Origin: Methanosarcina sp.
Lineage (GTDB): Archaea > Halobacteriota > Methanosarcinia > Methanosarcinales > Methanosarcinaceae
DNA length: 14,025 nucleotides
Reading direction: 5' to 3'
Assembly (NCBI GenBank): GCA_024280975.1
Contig: JAMXLQ010000321.1
Span: 1 to 14,025, forward strand
The notes beneath the pieces are model-generated. The model searched no databases. It saw nothing but the letters and a program-made list of their open reading frames with translations, and had not been told where the DNA came from. This document shows, in pieces, positions 7,256 to 14,000 of the stretch. How positions within the stretch are numbered: position 1 is the stretch's first letter; each line of letters opens with the position of its first letter. A program made the translations under genes and the position numbers.

Positions 7256-7275
7256 TAAGTGAGCAACCTTACTTG
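7256..7275. promoter_or_regulatory. Inverted half-sites in reverse order just before the marker 8 gene
   Basis: TAAGTGAG-CAAC-CTTACTTG uses the same half-site words and 4-bp spacing as the operators, but with the two halves swapped in order. It ends 22 bp before the marker 8 ATG and just before its ribosome site. It could be a second regulator site or an RNA stem-loop in the leader (GAG-CAAC-CTT core). Function is uncertain. Confidence 0.4.
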
Positions 7276-7297
7276 TTAAGTTAAAAAAGGTGTAATC

Positions 7298-8146
7298 ATG
7301 CCCCACATAATGGAATTAGTCGGAAAAACAAGAGTAGTTGTGAAGGATGGGAAGGTCGTTGAAGTCGGTGAGCCTGAAGTTGAATGGTGCCCTATCTTTG
7401 CCAAGTTGCGTGGAATTCAGAAGATAACTTCGGAAGAAGTTAAGAAGAATATGGAGTTTAGAATAAGCGATTTCGGGATGTTTACTGACAAACGCCGGCT
7501 AGAACTTGAGGACTTTGTAGGGTTTGGCGCTAGCGAAATTATGATGACAGGCCTGAGCAGAGGTTTACTTGACACAACAGTAACAGCCTGTGAAGGCGCA
7601 GGAACAGTAATTTCCAGTAATCCGATTCTTGTTCAGGGTATGTGCGGCAGGATGTCCGGCCTTGTCGAAACCGAGCCTATCGAAGGCATCATAAAAGGGA
7701 TTCAGGAGCGCGGCGGAATCGTGCTTGACCCCTCAACTGCAAAAATGGATCCTGTTGAAAGCGTGAAAAAGGCAGCCGAGCTTGGTAACAAGAAAATTGC
7801 AGTAACTGTAGCTTTCGCTGAAACCGCAAAAGAGTTACGGAAGCTTGAAACAGAACTCGGGCTTGATTTAATAATAATTGGCGTGCATGTTACAGGTTTA
7901 AGCAAAGAAGAGGTTCAGACTCTTATCGAAAATGCAGACATCACAACCAGCTGTGCTTCAAAGTACATGAGAGATCTTGTAAAGCCTCTTGCCCAAGTAG
8001 GAACTGCAGTACCACTTTTCGCCCTTACCCAGAAAGGAAAAGAACTTGTTATTGAAAGGGCAAAGGATGTTAAAAGCTCAATTCTGATCAATACCATGCC
8101 TCTGCCTGCATTGCCTGAAAACAAACAGCCAAGAGAATTGAAATGA
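7298..8146 (+). CDS. mmp8: Methanogenesis marker 8 protein (DUF2099 family)
   Basis: A 282-residue soluble protein recognised as methanogenesis marker 8, a family found essentially in methanogens and their relatives, whose biochemical role is not established. Characteristic stretches are VEWCPIFAKLRGI (C31), GFGASEIMMTGLSRGLLDTT (73-92), TACEGAGTVISSNPILVQGM with C98, then C116 (MCGRMSG), and ITTSCASKYMRDL (C219). Alternating strands and helices such as IAVTVAFAETAKELRKLE and LDLIIIGVHVTGLS suggest an alpha/beta fold. Four conserved-looking cysteines could bind a metal or cofactor. The start is supported by AAGGTG at 7287-7292, five bases before the ATG; M5 is a weaker alternative. It is divergent from the six-cysteine gene and lies behind one clear operator and one rearranged operator, so regulation by the nearby TetR protein is likely. 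No signal peptide is seen. Confidence 0.88.
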   Translation: MPHIMELVGKTRVVVKDGKVVEVGEPEVEWCPIFAKLRGIQKITSEEVKKNMEFRISDFGMFTDKRRLELEDFVGFGASEIMMTGLSRGLLDTTVTACEGAGTVISSNPILVQGMCGRMSGLVETEPIEGIIKGIQERGGIVLDPSTAKMDPVESVKKAAELGNKKIAVTVAFAETAKELRKLETELGLDLIIIGVHVTGLSKEEVQTLIENADITTSCASKYMRDLVKPLAQVGTAVPLFALTQKGKELVIERAKDVKSSILINTMPLPALPENKQPRELK

Positions 8147-8451
8147 AACGACTTTGTTTTAAAGCCAATAGACAATAAGTCTGATGAGGTTTAGTAACTT
8201 CTTATTTGAGGCTTAAATAGCCTCAATTAAAGTTGAGCTAACGTACTTGTGCAAGTAAAATGATCTCTTCACGCCGAATATTTTATTCTTATTCTACTCA
8301 TAGTACCAGCCAATAGTATTCACAAATACACCCACATTTACTCATAAAGTATTATTCTGGGTATTATTCCGAAAATAGATTTAATAGATTTATTTTTGTA
8401 CAGGGATGTGGGACTTATATGGAAAACACTAAGGGAAAAATACTAAAATCT
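8147..8451. other. Convergent intergenic region after marker 8
   Basis: This 305-bp AT-rich stretch separates two convergent genes. It holds a short inverted repeat TACTTG-TG-CAAGTA at 8244-8257, a possible hairpin. A 25-codon reading frame (8419-8496) overlaps the end of the next gene and is probably not real. No tRNA-like or other structured RNA is apparent. Confidence 0.4.
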
Positions 8452-9483
8452 TCAGAAAGAAATCCTCCTGGAAATATTATCTATCTGGTCAGGTAACATA
8501 AAAAGATTCAAGACCCCATGGCAGGTGCATGTAGTTGCAATGAAAAAAGCCCTTTCTTTTATTTTCTCAGCTTTATTTCCACCATCATCCTCATTTCTAC
8601 TTTTATCTTTATCCTTATCTCCGTCGTTAGTCTCTTTAACTTTTTTCACAAACTTTGTAATTTCCAGCAAGTTTTGTTTTAATTCTTCTCCTTTCAGACC
8701 TCCTATGCCAGGCTTCATCTGATAACTTTCAAAGACCCAGCCTGGGAGCTTATCTACAAGTTTCCCTGTATATTCCGTAATTGTTTCCGGTTTTTTCCGC
8801 TCAAAGGTTGGGCAGTGGTCTCTTGGACCAGGGCAACCGTCTGGACAGATTTCTCCCTCCCTTGCATAAGAAAAAAACAGCATACCCTGTTCAGGATAAC
8901 GCCCTGCTATTACATCTTCAGGAAAAGCAGCAGCAATATCTTCAAAAAAGGATCTGAGCTGGGAATCTTCAGTTCTGATAAAAAGCTCTTTTACAGGACT
9001 TTTTTCTTCTTGAAAATTGTCTGTACTGAGCTCCTTATCAAGGAATTTCAAAAAATCTGCGAGCATATAAGCGACTGCATGGCAGGGTACTGCGGGAATA
9101 ATGTATTCGGGAACTCCTAAATTGAAAAGAGAAGGGATATTGTGCATATCCATTTTATAAAAATAGGCTTCTGAATCATTATCTCTTTCTTTGTTTTCTA
9201 TTTCACTTTTTCCTTCGTTTTTTCGTCTATTTTTTTCTTCTACCCTGAAAAGCTCAGGCTTATCTTCATGAAGAGCCAATAAAGCATTATTTTTCAGAAG
9301 ATTTGCAAGCTCGTTTTCGGTTTTGAGAACTTTTGCTTCCCTTGAAGCAGGTGCACTTTCGTCTTTATCGATCACTAGCACAAATGGAAACTTATTCTTC
9401 CTGGCATATCGAAGGAAGTCAGTACCGACTTTTCCTCCCCCAATTACGAGGTAATAACCTTTTATTACTGGATAACTTTCCAT
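8452..9483 (-). CDS. Rossmann-like protein with cysteine clusters, unknown function
   Basis: A 343-residue soluble protein that I do not recognise as a named family. Residues 8-27 contain YLVIGGGKVGTDFL, a glycine-rich nucleotide-binding start similar to TrkA-N/NAD-binding domains, followed by a VLVIDKDE strand whose acidic end could bind the ribose. The middle carries PAVPCHAVAYML (C134), then C213-x3-C217-x6-C224 (CPDGCPGPRDHC). Near the C-terminus is ATTCTCHGVLNLF (C319, C321, H322). These could form a metal or Fe-S site. Two charged low-complexity insertions (about 82-104 and 286-308, the second with alternating Asp/Lys) look like linkers and probably vary between species. No ribosome site precedes the ATG, but a TTTATAAT box about 19-27 bases upstream suggests a leaderless transcript. 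It may act with the Fe-S protein encoded upstream on the same strand, but 237 bp separate them. Confidence 0.85.
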   Translation of the reverse strand: MESYPVIKGYYLVIGGGKVGTDFLRYARKNKFPFVLVIDKDESAPASREAKVLKTENELANLLKNNALLALHEDKPELFRVEEKNRRKNEGKSEIENKERDNDSEAYFYKMDMHNIPSLFNLGVPEYIIPAVPCHAVAYMLADFLKFLDKELSTDNFQEEKSPVKELFIRTEDSQLRSFFEDIAAAFPEDVIAGRYPEQGMLFFSYAREGEICPDGCPGPRDHCPTFERKKPETITEYTGKLVDKLPGWVFESYQMKPGIGGLKGEELKQNLLEITKFVKKVKETNDGDKDKDKSRNEDDGGNKAEKIKERAFFIATTCTCHGVLNLFMLPDQIDNISRRISF

Positions 9484-9503
9484 ATATTTTATTTTATCAT
9501 TTA

Positions 9504-9570
9504 TTATAAATTCTTTATTGATTTGCTTTTACATAAATTATAAATTATTTACTGGTCTGCTTTTCATAAA
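9504..9570. repeat. 34-bp direct repeat in the promoter of the Rossmann-like gene
   Basis: Two adjacent copies (9504-9537 and 9538-9570) share TTATAAATT-TTTA--G-T-TGCTTTT-CATAAA. Each carries a TTTATAA-type box on the minus strand. The copy nearer the gene provides the probable TATA box, so the second copy may be a duplicated promoter. Confidence 0.5.
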
Positions 9571-9720
9571 CATCAGTCGGATACTTAACGTCTAACTTAA
9601 TACCTAGAACATTTGGATACCTGGTAAATTTAGCAGACAAACTCTCTTTTATTCCAAAAAAAGATATGAGTTTGAATAAATTAAAGAAAATGTCCATTAA
9701 ATGACGATGGAGCCAAGTAA

Positions 9721-10485
9721 TTATAGACTTTTTCCGCCATAAGATCTAACATGCTTCCAGGCTTTATGATGATTGGCGAAAAGATCCTTATCTACATATA
9801 TCGCATCATTGTCCCTTTTATATACTACTCTATCATTTCCTACCGGACAGACCTTAATACATATGCCACATGGCGAAATATGACGCTTGTTTAATTCAGC
9901 ACTGTAAGAGGAACAGGCTTTCTTATCTGTCAGTCCGCTGGGGTAATCTTCCTTATTAAGAGCATTCGACGGGCACATTTTTACACAACGCATACAGCGG
10001 GTGCAAAGCTGAGTCTCCAACATCGGATCTGGAGGAAGTTCGGCTGTGGATAGAATTGAACCAAAACGGACCCTGGGACCGTACTCTGGTGTAAGGATCG
10101 TATTATTTACCCCAAAGGTTCCCAATCCAGCGAGCAAAGCAGCATGCCTGTGAGAAAAGAAGGCAATGGGATTTTCGAGAAGTACCTGAATGCTTCCATA
10201 TCCATCTCTAGGTACGAAAATAGACGGGTATCCTCTCTCGGTCAGGAAATTGGCAAGTCGATATGTATACTGGTCCAGTAAGGTGTTTACGGTATTGTAC
10301 AGTTCGCGGTAATATAAAGAGGGAGATGTCTCCAACACCGGTAGAGGGACCGGCAATCCGATAACTATCACTGATTTTGCTTCAGGATATATGGATTGAG
10401 GATAGAACTCTTCAGGCATCCACGGTAAAAAAGGAGGGTTATTCCATCTCTCAACACTGGCAACCCCGACCATGGGTATGTCCAT
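9721..10485 (-). CDS. QueG-like (COG1600) double-cluster ferredoxin-type iron-sulfur protein
   Basis: A 254-residue protein related to epoxyqueuosine reductase QueG. The N-terminal part has the family's SIYPEAKSVIVIGLP strand and SHRHAALLAGLGTFGVNNTI (111-130). Then come two 4Fe-4S sites: C161-x2-C164-x2-C167-x3-C171-P (CTRCMRCVKMCP), and C191 with C206-x2-C209-x3-C213-P (CGICIKVCPVG), the same arrangement as in QueG. Archaea are not known to make queuosine, so this is probably a paralogue, perhaps a corrinoid- or flavin-linked reductase; the substrate is unknown. The C-terminal HEAT-like region of longer QueG proteins is absent. The ATG lacks a ribosome site, and the reading frame continues upstream for about 20 codons with family-like sequence (see the 10486-10545 entry). 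The annotated start may therefore be internal and the native start lost. Confidence 0.85.
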   Translation of the reverse strand: MDIPMVGVASVERWNNPPFLPWMPEEFYPQSIYPEAKSVIVIGLPVPLPVLETSPSLYYRELYNTVNTLLDQYTYRLANFLTERGYPSIFVPRDGYGSIQVLLENPIAFFSHRHAALLAGLGTFGVNNTILTPEYGPRVRFGSILSTAELPPDPMLETQLCTRCMRCVKMCPSNALNKEDYPSGLTDKKACSSYSAELNKRHISPCGICIKVCPVGNDRVVYKRDNDAIYVDKDLFANHHKAWKHVRSYGGKSL

Positions 10486-10545
10486 ACTTTTGCATTTCTG
10501 CAGGAGGGCTTTTTTCAGATCTTCAGTCGTAAATTCATCCCTTCT
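10486..10545 (-). other. Frame-shifted original start of the QueG-like gene (possible)
   Basis: Upstream of the ATG at 10485 the same frame is open and encodes DEFTTEDLKKALLQKCKS, which reads like a genuine N-terminal helix of this family, but it meets a stop (10546-10548) without any ATG, GTG or TTG. An ATG with a good ribosome site (GAAGGG) lies at 10536-10538 in another frame and yields only seven codons before TGA. Loss of a few bases (for example one ATGA from ATGAATGA) would explain this. Confidence 0.45.
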
Positions 10546-10708
10546 TTATAATTCATTATTGCTACAGGGAAATAGTTTTTGTTTACTCATTTGAACGTTT
10601 TCATTCATTAATACGTCCAGGATTTTCCAATATGAGGAAAAAGATTTAATTAACTCGGGTAAACTTCTCGCTTTTGAATTAAAAAATTACTAGGAAAAAT
10701 CAAGAAGA

Positions 10709-10894
10709 CTATAACTTATTATATATATTTATAGTCAAGATTATAAAGAAATACAAAATCAGAGATCCTATTAATGATATAAAAATTGACATTGAAATAA
10801 TTCCGAAATCAAGCTCTCTCGATGATAATATCATTGGAATGAAAAAAAATGCAAAGAAAATGATAAGCAATAATTGAGAAAATCTCTTCTTCAT
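10709..10894 (-). CDS. Small membrane protein, two predicted helices
   Basis: A 61-residue hydrophobic product not recognised as a known family. The N-terminus MKKRFSQ is basic, then residues about 7-24 (LLLIIFFAFFFIPMIL) and 33-57 (SMSIFISLIGSLILYFFIILTI) are two membrane-spanning segments, separated by a short polar loop SSRELDFG. A GGTGTG sequence lies seven bases before the ATG, supporting translation. It stands alone: the nearest genes on the same strand are over 200 bp away on each side. Its size and isolation make the call tentative. Confidence 0.5.
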   Translation of the reverse strand: MKKRFSQLLLIIFFAFFFIPMILSSRELDFGIISMSIFISLIGSLILYFFIILTINIYNKL

Positions 10895-10988
10895 GTTAAT
10901 TCACACCAATGAATTGATATCCATAGTTATAAGCTTTTAACTGAAATATTCTTTATATTCTTGGTATTACTTAATCTAAATCTAAAAT

Positions 10989-11139
10989 TTAATAAAATCG
11001 AAAAATGAGTCTTACATTCATGGTTTCTAGTACTTCGATCCCGAAATACTCACGAATCTGAACCTTCGAATTTATCCGCTGGGCGATCAAATCTTCCTTA
11101 AATCTGGATTTTAAACTGCCGGAGTAAACACAATATGAA
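10989..11139 (-). pseudogene. Coding-like remnant downstream of the 11140 gene
   Basis: On the minus strand one frame encodes CVYSGSLKSRFKEDLIAQRI, then NSKVQIREYFGIEVLETMNV and a short tail to a stop at 10989-10991. It has protein-like composition but no start codon or ribosome site of its own; further upstream the frame runs antiparallel to nothing sensible and overlaps the neighbouring gene in another frame. It may be the tail of a decayed gene or mobile element. I do not recognise the family. Confidence 0.3.
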
Positions 11140-11496
11140 TTAAACGTAATACTCAACGTAGAATCGGTAAGCAACCTGAAGTTCTTCCAGCTCCTTGGGT
11201 TCAAGTTCAAAATCAGACTGGCCGGTTTTGTAAACTTTTTCCCCGAAATTTTTGAAAGTGACCTCACATTTTATATTCTCAGGGAGTTGAGCCTCAAAGC
11301 TGCTACATTTATTACGGATTTCCATAACAAGCTTTTCGACTTCTGCTGGACTGAAGACTTTTTTCATTTCAGGGATGTAATTTACCTCAACTATCAATTC
11401 TTCTTTGCTCGTTAAGTCTGCCCAGAAGCCGGAAAGTTCGGTTCCCTCTATTTTGTAGTCCTGAAGCTCAAAACTTCTCGTGATTGTATTTTTCAT
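11140..11496 (-). CDS. Conserved-looking hypothetical protein, 118 residues
   Basis: An acidic soluble protein I do not recognise. It reads MKNTITRSFELQDYKIEGTE, continues with strand-rich sequence, then a helix FSPAEVEKLVMEIRNKCSSF, and ends VAYRFYVEYYV. No signal peptide, membrane segment or metal motif is seen; there is a single cysteine. The start is set at the second ATG (11494-11496), because GAGGG lies four bases before it, whereas the earlier ATG (11511) has no ribosome site and lies close to the predicted transcription start. The alternation of strands and the near-symmetric end suggest a compact alpha/beta domain. The gene is preceded by a strong TATA box. Confidence 0.65.
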   Translation of the reverse strand: MKNTITRSFELQDYKIEGTELSGFWADLTSKEELIVEVNYIPEMKKVFSPAEVEKLVMEIRNKCSSFEAQLPENIKCEVTFKNFGEKVYKTGQSDFELEPKELEELQVAYRFYVEYYV

Positions 11497-11530
11497 TTTG
11501 CCCTCTTCCATATGTTTAATTTAAAAAGTG

Positions 11531-11542
11531 GATATATATAAA
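11531..11542 (-). promoter_or_regulatory. TATA box of the 11140 gene
   Basis: On the minus strand TTTATATATATC is a near-ideal archaeal TATA element. Transcription would start near 11508, giving a leader of about 12 nt containing the GAGGG ribosome site used by the ATG at 11496. Confidence 0.65.
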
Positions 11543-11562
11543 CTATTTTAAAAACAAAACAA

Positions 11563-11574
11563 CTTCTGTAGAAG
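11563..11574. repeat. Short perfect hairpin sequence CTTCT-GT-AGAAG
   Basis: A 5-bp inverted repeat with a 2-bp loop, overlapping the palindrome AGAAGCTTCT on its right. It lies between two minus-strand genes, upstream of the TATA box of the 11140 gene, and could be a regulator site. No partner sites were found. Confidence 0.35.
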
Positions 11575-11672
11575 CTTCTTTAAAACTAATAATTCTTTGT
11601 TTCTTATTCATAGAAAATTTATAATTTTTTCTTCTCAATAAATAGAGGATAGGACTTACGCGGTTAAGGTAC

Positions 11673-11688
11673 AAGTTGCTAGCGACTT
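11673..11688 (-). terminator. Near-palindrome after the YVTN gene, possible terminator hairpin
   Basis: AAGTTGCTAGCGACTT is a 16-bp inverted repeat with one imperfect pair, 20 bp beyond the stop codon of the YVTN protein gene. There is no immediate oligo-T run, so termination is uncertain. The adjacent AGGACTTACGCGG (11651-11663) looks like the end of some insertion sequences but has no partner here. Confidence 0.35.
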
Positions 11689-11707
11689 CGATTATCCAAG
11701 TCTCACA

Positions 11708-13105
11708 TTACTTCTTCCTGAGCCTCTGTCCTATATACAGGCAGACCAAACCTCCCAACAGTCCGAAACCTGGAGTAGAGTTGCTTTTATTCGATTCTTT
11801 TCCACCTGAGCTACTATCATTATTAGATTCAGAATTATTATTTGAATTATTGAGTTTGACAGCGTTTTTTTCTTCTGATGATAAGTTCGTTCCTTTAACT
11901 CCTATATCTTCAGTTGTATTTAAAGTCGCCATTGTACTCTGGTCAGTTTCATAAGAGGTAACCTTTATTTTTTGATCAATCATGTCAGAACTTATAGATG
12001 GTCCTATGACAACCCCAGTAGGACAGTTCATAGTATATTTTCCTGTATTCACAGTTGCTGTAACTTTGTTTGTTGATGTGTCAATTACAGAGACATTACC
12101 TTCGTAGTCACTGGAGTAAATGGCAGAGTTTACCACATACACCTTTTTTCCATCTGGAGTGACCGCAACTCCAAAAGGAGTTAATCCGACAGATATTGTA
12201 GCTGTAACAGTATTTGTTGCTGCATTAATTACAGAAACATTGTTACTTCGCCAATTTGTCACGTATACGTTTGTTCCATCAGGACTGACTGCAATATCAC
12301 TGGGCCCGTCTCCTACGGGTATAGTGGCTGTAACGGTGCTGGTTGCTGAGCCAATTACAGAAATATCGTTGCTGCCTGAATTTATTACATACGCCTTTCT
12401 TCCATCAGGACTAACTGCAATATCGGTAGGATGGTCTCCTACAGGCACAGTGGTTATAATTTTGTTTGTAGTCGCGTCAATTACAGAAGTAGTATTATTG
12501 AGACTGTTTGTAGCATAGATTTTTTTTCCATCCGGTGTAAATGCAATGTTATAAGTACTCAGTCCCAAATTAACCGGGTCCATTACAGTGTTTGTGGATG
12601 TGCCGATTACTACGTTAATTACAGAGACATTGTTGCTGTCATCATCCACTCTACTGTAGCGCTTCGTCACATAAACCCTTGATCCTTTCGGGTTAACTGC
12701 AATTCCCCGAGGATAACCTCCCACGTCCACTACTGCATCAACAGTATTTGTCTTCGTATCAATTACAAAGACATTGGTGCTACCTGATGAGTCCGTCACA
12801 TATACCTTTGTTCCTGCAGGGTTGATTGCGGCTTCTCCAGCCCAGCCTTCTACAGGCACCAAGGCTGTAAGATTGTCAGTTGCAGTGTCAATTACAAAGA
12901 CAGTTCCAGTGTCGATTCCAATACTCGTCACATATGCAAATGGAGCTGCACCTGCCACGCCCACCAGTACTAAAACCACAAGTATCGTTATTCGCAGAGT
13001 TCTTATGATGGTATGTTCTCTGCGTGCTTTATTAGGCGTTATCATAGATGAGAGTGGAATCAAAAAAGAGTCAATTGGCGTTGTTGATATCGCTTCACTT
13101 TTCAT
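11708..13105 (-). CDS. Secreted YVTN-family beta-propeller surface protein with PGF-CTERM tail
   Basis: A 465-residue exported protein. After a longish N-terminal stretch, residues 33-53 (IRTLRITILVVLVLVGVAGA) form a signal peptide. Seven YVTN blades follow. Each has a VYVTN-like strand, a NVSVIDxxTN strand-turn and a TVTATIPVG strand, linked by P-x-IAVSPDG turns; seven is the count for a closed propeller. A Ser/Asn-rich linker with N-glycosylation sequons then leads to TPGFGLLGGLVCLYIGQRLR and a basic end: PGF motif, hydrophobic span, basic tail. This is the PGF-CTERM signal processed by archaeosortase for anchoring in the S-layer. The first ATG is preferred (GGGA about eight bases upstream), although M21 would give a more compact signal peptide. 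Such proteins are common in Methanosarcina envelopes; the ligand is unknown. Confidence 0.92.
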   Translation of the reverse strand: MKSEAISTTPIDSFLIPLSSMITPNKARREHTIIRTLRITILVVLVLVGVAGAAPFAYVTSIGIDTGTVFVIDTATDNLTALVPVEGWAGEAAINPAGTKVYVTDSSGSTNVFVIDTKTNTVDAVVDVGGYPRGIAVNPKGSRVYVTKRYSRVDDDSNNVSVINVVIGTSTNTVMDPVNLGLSTYNIAFTPDGKKIYATNSLNNTTSVIDATTNKIITTVPVGDHPTDIAVSPDGRKAYVINSGSNDISVIGSATSTVTATIPVGDGPSDIAVSPDGTNVYVTNWRSNNVSVINAATNTVTATISVGLTPFGVAVTPDGKKVYVVNSAIYSSDYEGNVSVIDTSTNKVTATVNTGKYTMNCPTGVVIGPSISSDMIDQKIKVTSYETDQSTMATLNTTEDIGVKGTNLSSEEKNAVKLNNSNNNSESNNDSSSGGKESNKSNSTPGFGLLGGLVCLYIGQRLRKK

Positions 13106-13282
13106 CTTTTATCCCAAGCAGTGCTTATCTTTAATGCTAGTCACTTATCTAAAAATCTGTAATAGGGCAATTTTCTAAAACATTCATTAATTTATGTCAA
13201 GCTTAGGATAAAAAGCATTTTAAAAGACGGAATAATTTCAAAATAAAAGATAAAAATGGAAGAATTACTTTATCCTTTATAT

Positions 13283-13431
13283 AAGAGCCTGTGCGAAAAG
13301 TCAATAACGGCGTATCGTAAAAGTTATAATAAATCCATATAAGATCCGGTATCCATTCCTGTTTTACAAATTGCTCATTATAAAAATTATAAAAGATAGA
13401 GTGGATCACAACACCTTTCGAATAGGCTCTT
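13283..13431. mobile_element. MITE-like element with ~20-bp terminal inverted repeats
   Basis: The ends are AAGAGCCTGTGCGAAAAG (13283-13300) and, read on the other strand, AAGAGCCTATTCGAAAGG (13414-13431); 15 of 18 positions agree. The element is 149 bp, AT-rich inside and encodes no transposase. An 83-codon minus-strand frame crosses its edges and is treated as chance. A target-site duplication could not be settled: TTAT occurs near both ends. It lies between the YVTN gene and the lipoprotein gene, in a 385-bp stretch that otherwise shows only AT-rich sequence. Confidence 0.55.
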
Positions 13432-13490
13432 ATTTGTTCAACAGTTATTTCCACTGCTACTGATAGATTCTTTAGTATTTTGCTTGTAGT

Positions 13491-14000
13491 TTAGACACTT
13501 ATAGTTCCATTAGTAGACGTGTGATTCTCAGCTATCTTCTGTTTTCGCAGGGGGTCACTAGTCGTGGTTGTATTTCCCTGAGTTGTGTTTGTTCCACTTG
13601 ATATAATCTTCAGAGTACCCTGATTTGAAACAGCTGGTGTATTATTTTCACTGTTGTTGTATATGGTATAGGTTATCTGGTTTGCCTCTGAACTAGGTTC
13701 ATGCGGAGCTACGTAAGTTGATTTCCTGATTACAGGCTCTGTTACGTTTTCAGTTTCTTCAATGTCATTGCCTTCTGCCACAGTTTCGTTAGCTTTTTCA
13801 GTTACGTCTGAGGTTTCAATAGGCGAAGGAGTTGTTACTGCTGAAGTGGTCTGGTTTGAAACATCTGGAGTTTCGTTTCCCGAAGTCTCATTTCCTGAAG
13901 TCTTATTTTCTGAATTTGTTGTCTTTTCGGAACAGCCGGCTGCAAAAACAACAGTAGCAACAACAAGAAGCATTGCTGCAATTTTGAAATTTTTTTTCAC
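13491..14000 (-). CDS. Threonine/asparagine-rich lipoprotein
   Basis: A 169-residue envelope protein. It starts with a basic MKKNFKIAAMLLVVATVVFAAGC-type signal ending in lipobox VFAAGC, so the cysteine would be lipid-modified and hold the protein at the outer face of the membrane. The rest is low-complexity Thr, Ser, Asn and Glu, with GNET repeated and more than ten N-x-S/T glycosylation sequons (NKT, NET, NQT, NVT, NNS, NHT, NGT). No globular domain is recognised, so it probably acts as a glycosylated stalk or spacer. The start is set at GTG 13998-14000 because GGTG lies seven bases before it; the frame is open further upstream to another GTG at 14007-14009. It is transcribed in the same direction as the YVTN gene, and both belong to the cell surface. 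Confidence 0.75.
   Translation of the reverse strand: MKKNFKIAAMLLVVATVVFAAGCSEKTTNSENKTSGNETSGNETPDVSNQTTSAVTTPSPIETSDVTEKANETVAEGNDIEETENVTEPVIRKSTYVAPHEPSSEANQITYTIYNNSENNTPAVSNQGTLKIISSGTNTTQGNTTTTSDPLRKQKIAENHTSTNGTISV

Larger units (their letters stand above)
6950..7273. repeat. Diverged tandem duplication (~175 and ~149 bp) carrying an operator in each copy
   Basis: Copy 1 (6950-7124) and copy 2 (7125-7273) align in order. Each starts with TGTTAA, then the ACTTACTT(A/G)CATATAAGTAAG palindrome, a TCCTAATTT/TTCTAATTTT block, an AAAGTA(A)AAT-AAAAGT block, and AATAAATTAT(C/T)AAGT(A/G)AGCAA. Another TGTTAA (7274-7279) follows copy 2. An indel of about 13 bp and further small changes separate the copies. 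The duplication fills nearly all of the 403-bp gap between the six-cysteine gene and the marker 8 gene, and gives each divergent gene its own operator. No reading frame runs through it. Confidence 0.75.

Noticed and set aside
8244..8257. TACTTG-TG-CAAGTA as a fourth operator copy
   Set aside because: Spacing and sequence differ from the three good sites and it lies after, not before, a gene.
8419..8496. 25-codon plus-strand frame
   Set aside because: Overlaps the 3' end of the Rossmann-like gene antisense and has no clear ribosome site.
11649..11663. AGGACTTACGCGG as an insertion-sequence end
   Set aside because: Resembles some IS termini from memory, but no inverted partner or transposase is present in the window.
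11676..12682. Plus-strand frames opposite the YVTN gene
   Set aside because: Mirror frames of the repeated YVTN blades; the minus strand clearly encodes the real protein.
13203..13454. 83-codon minus-strand reading frame across the MITE-like element
   Set aside because: It spans both element ends, has no clear ribosome site and reads as aromatic-rich chance sequence from AT-rich DNA.
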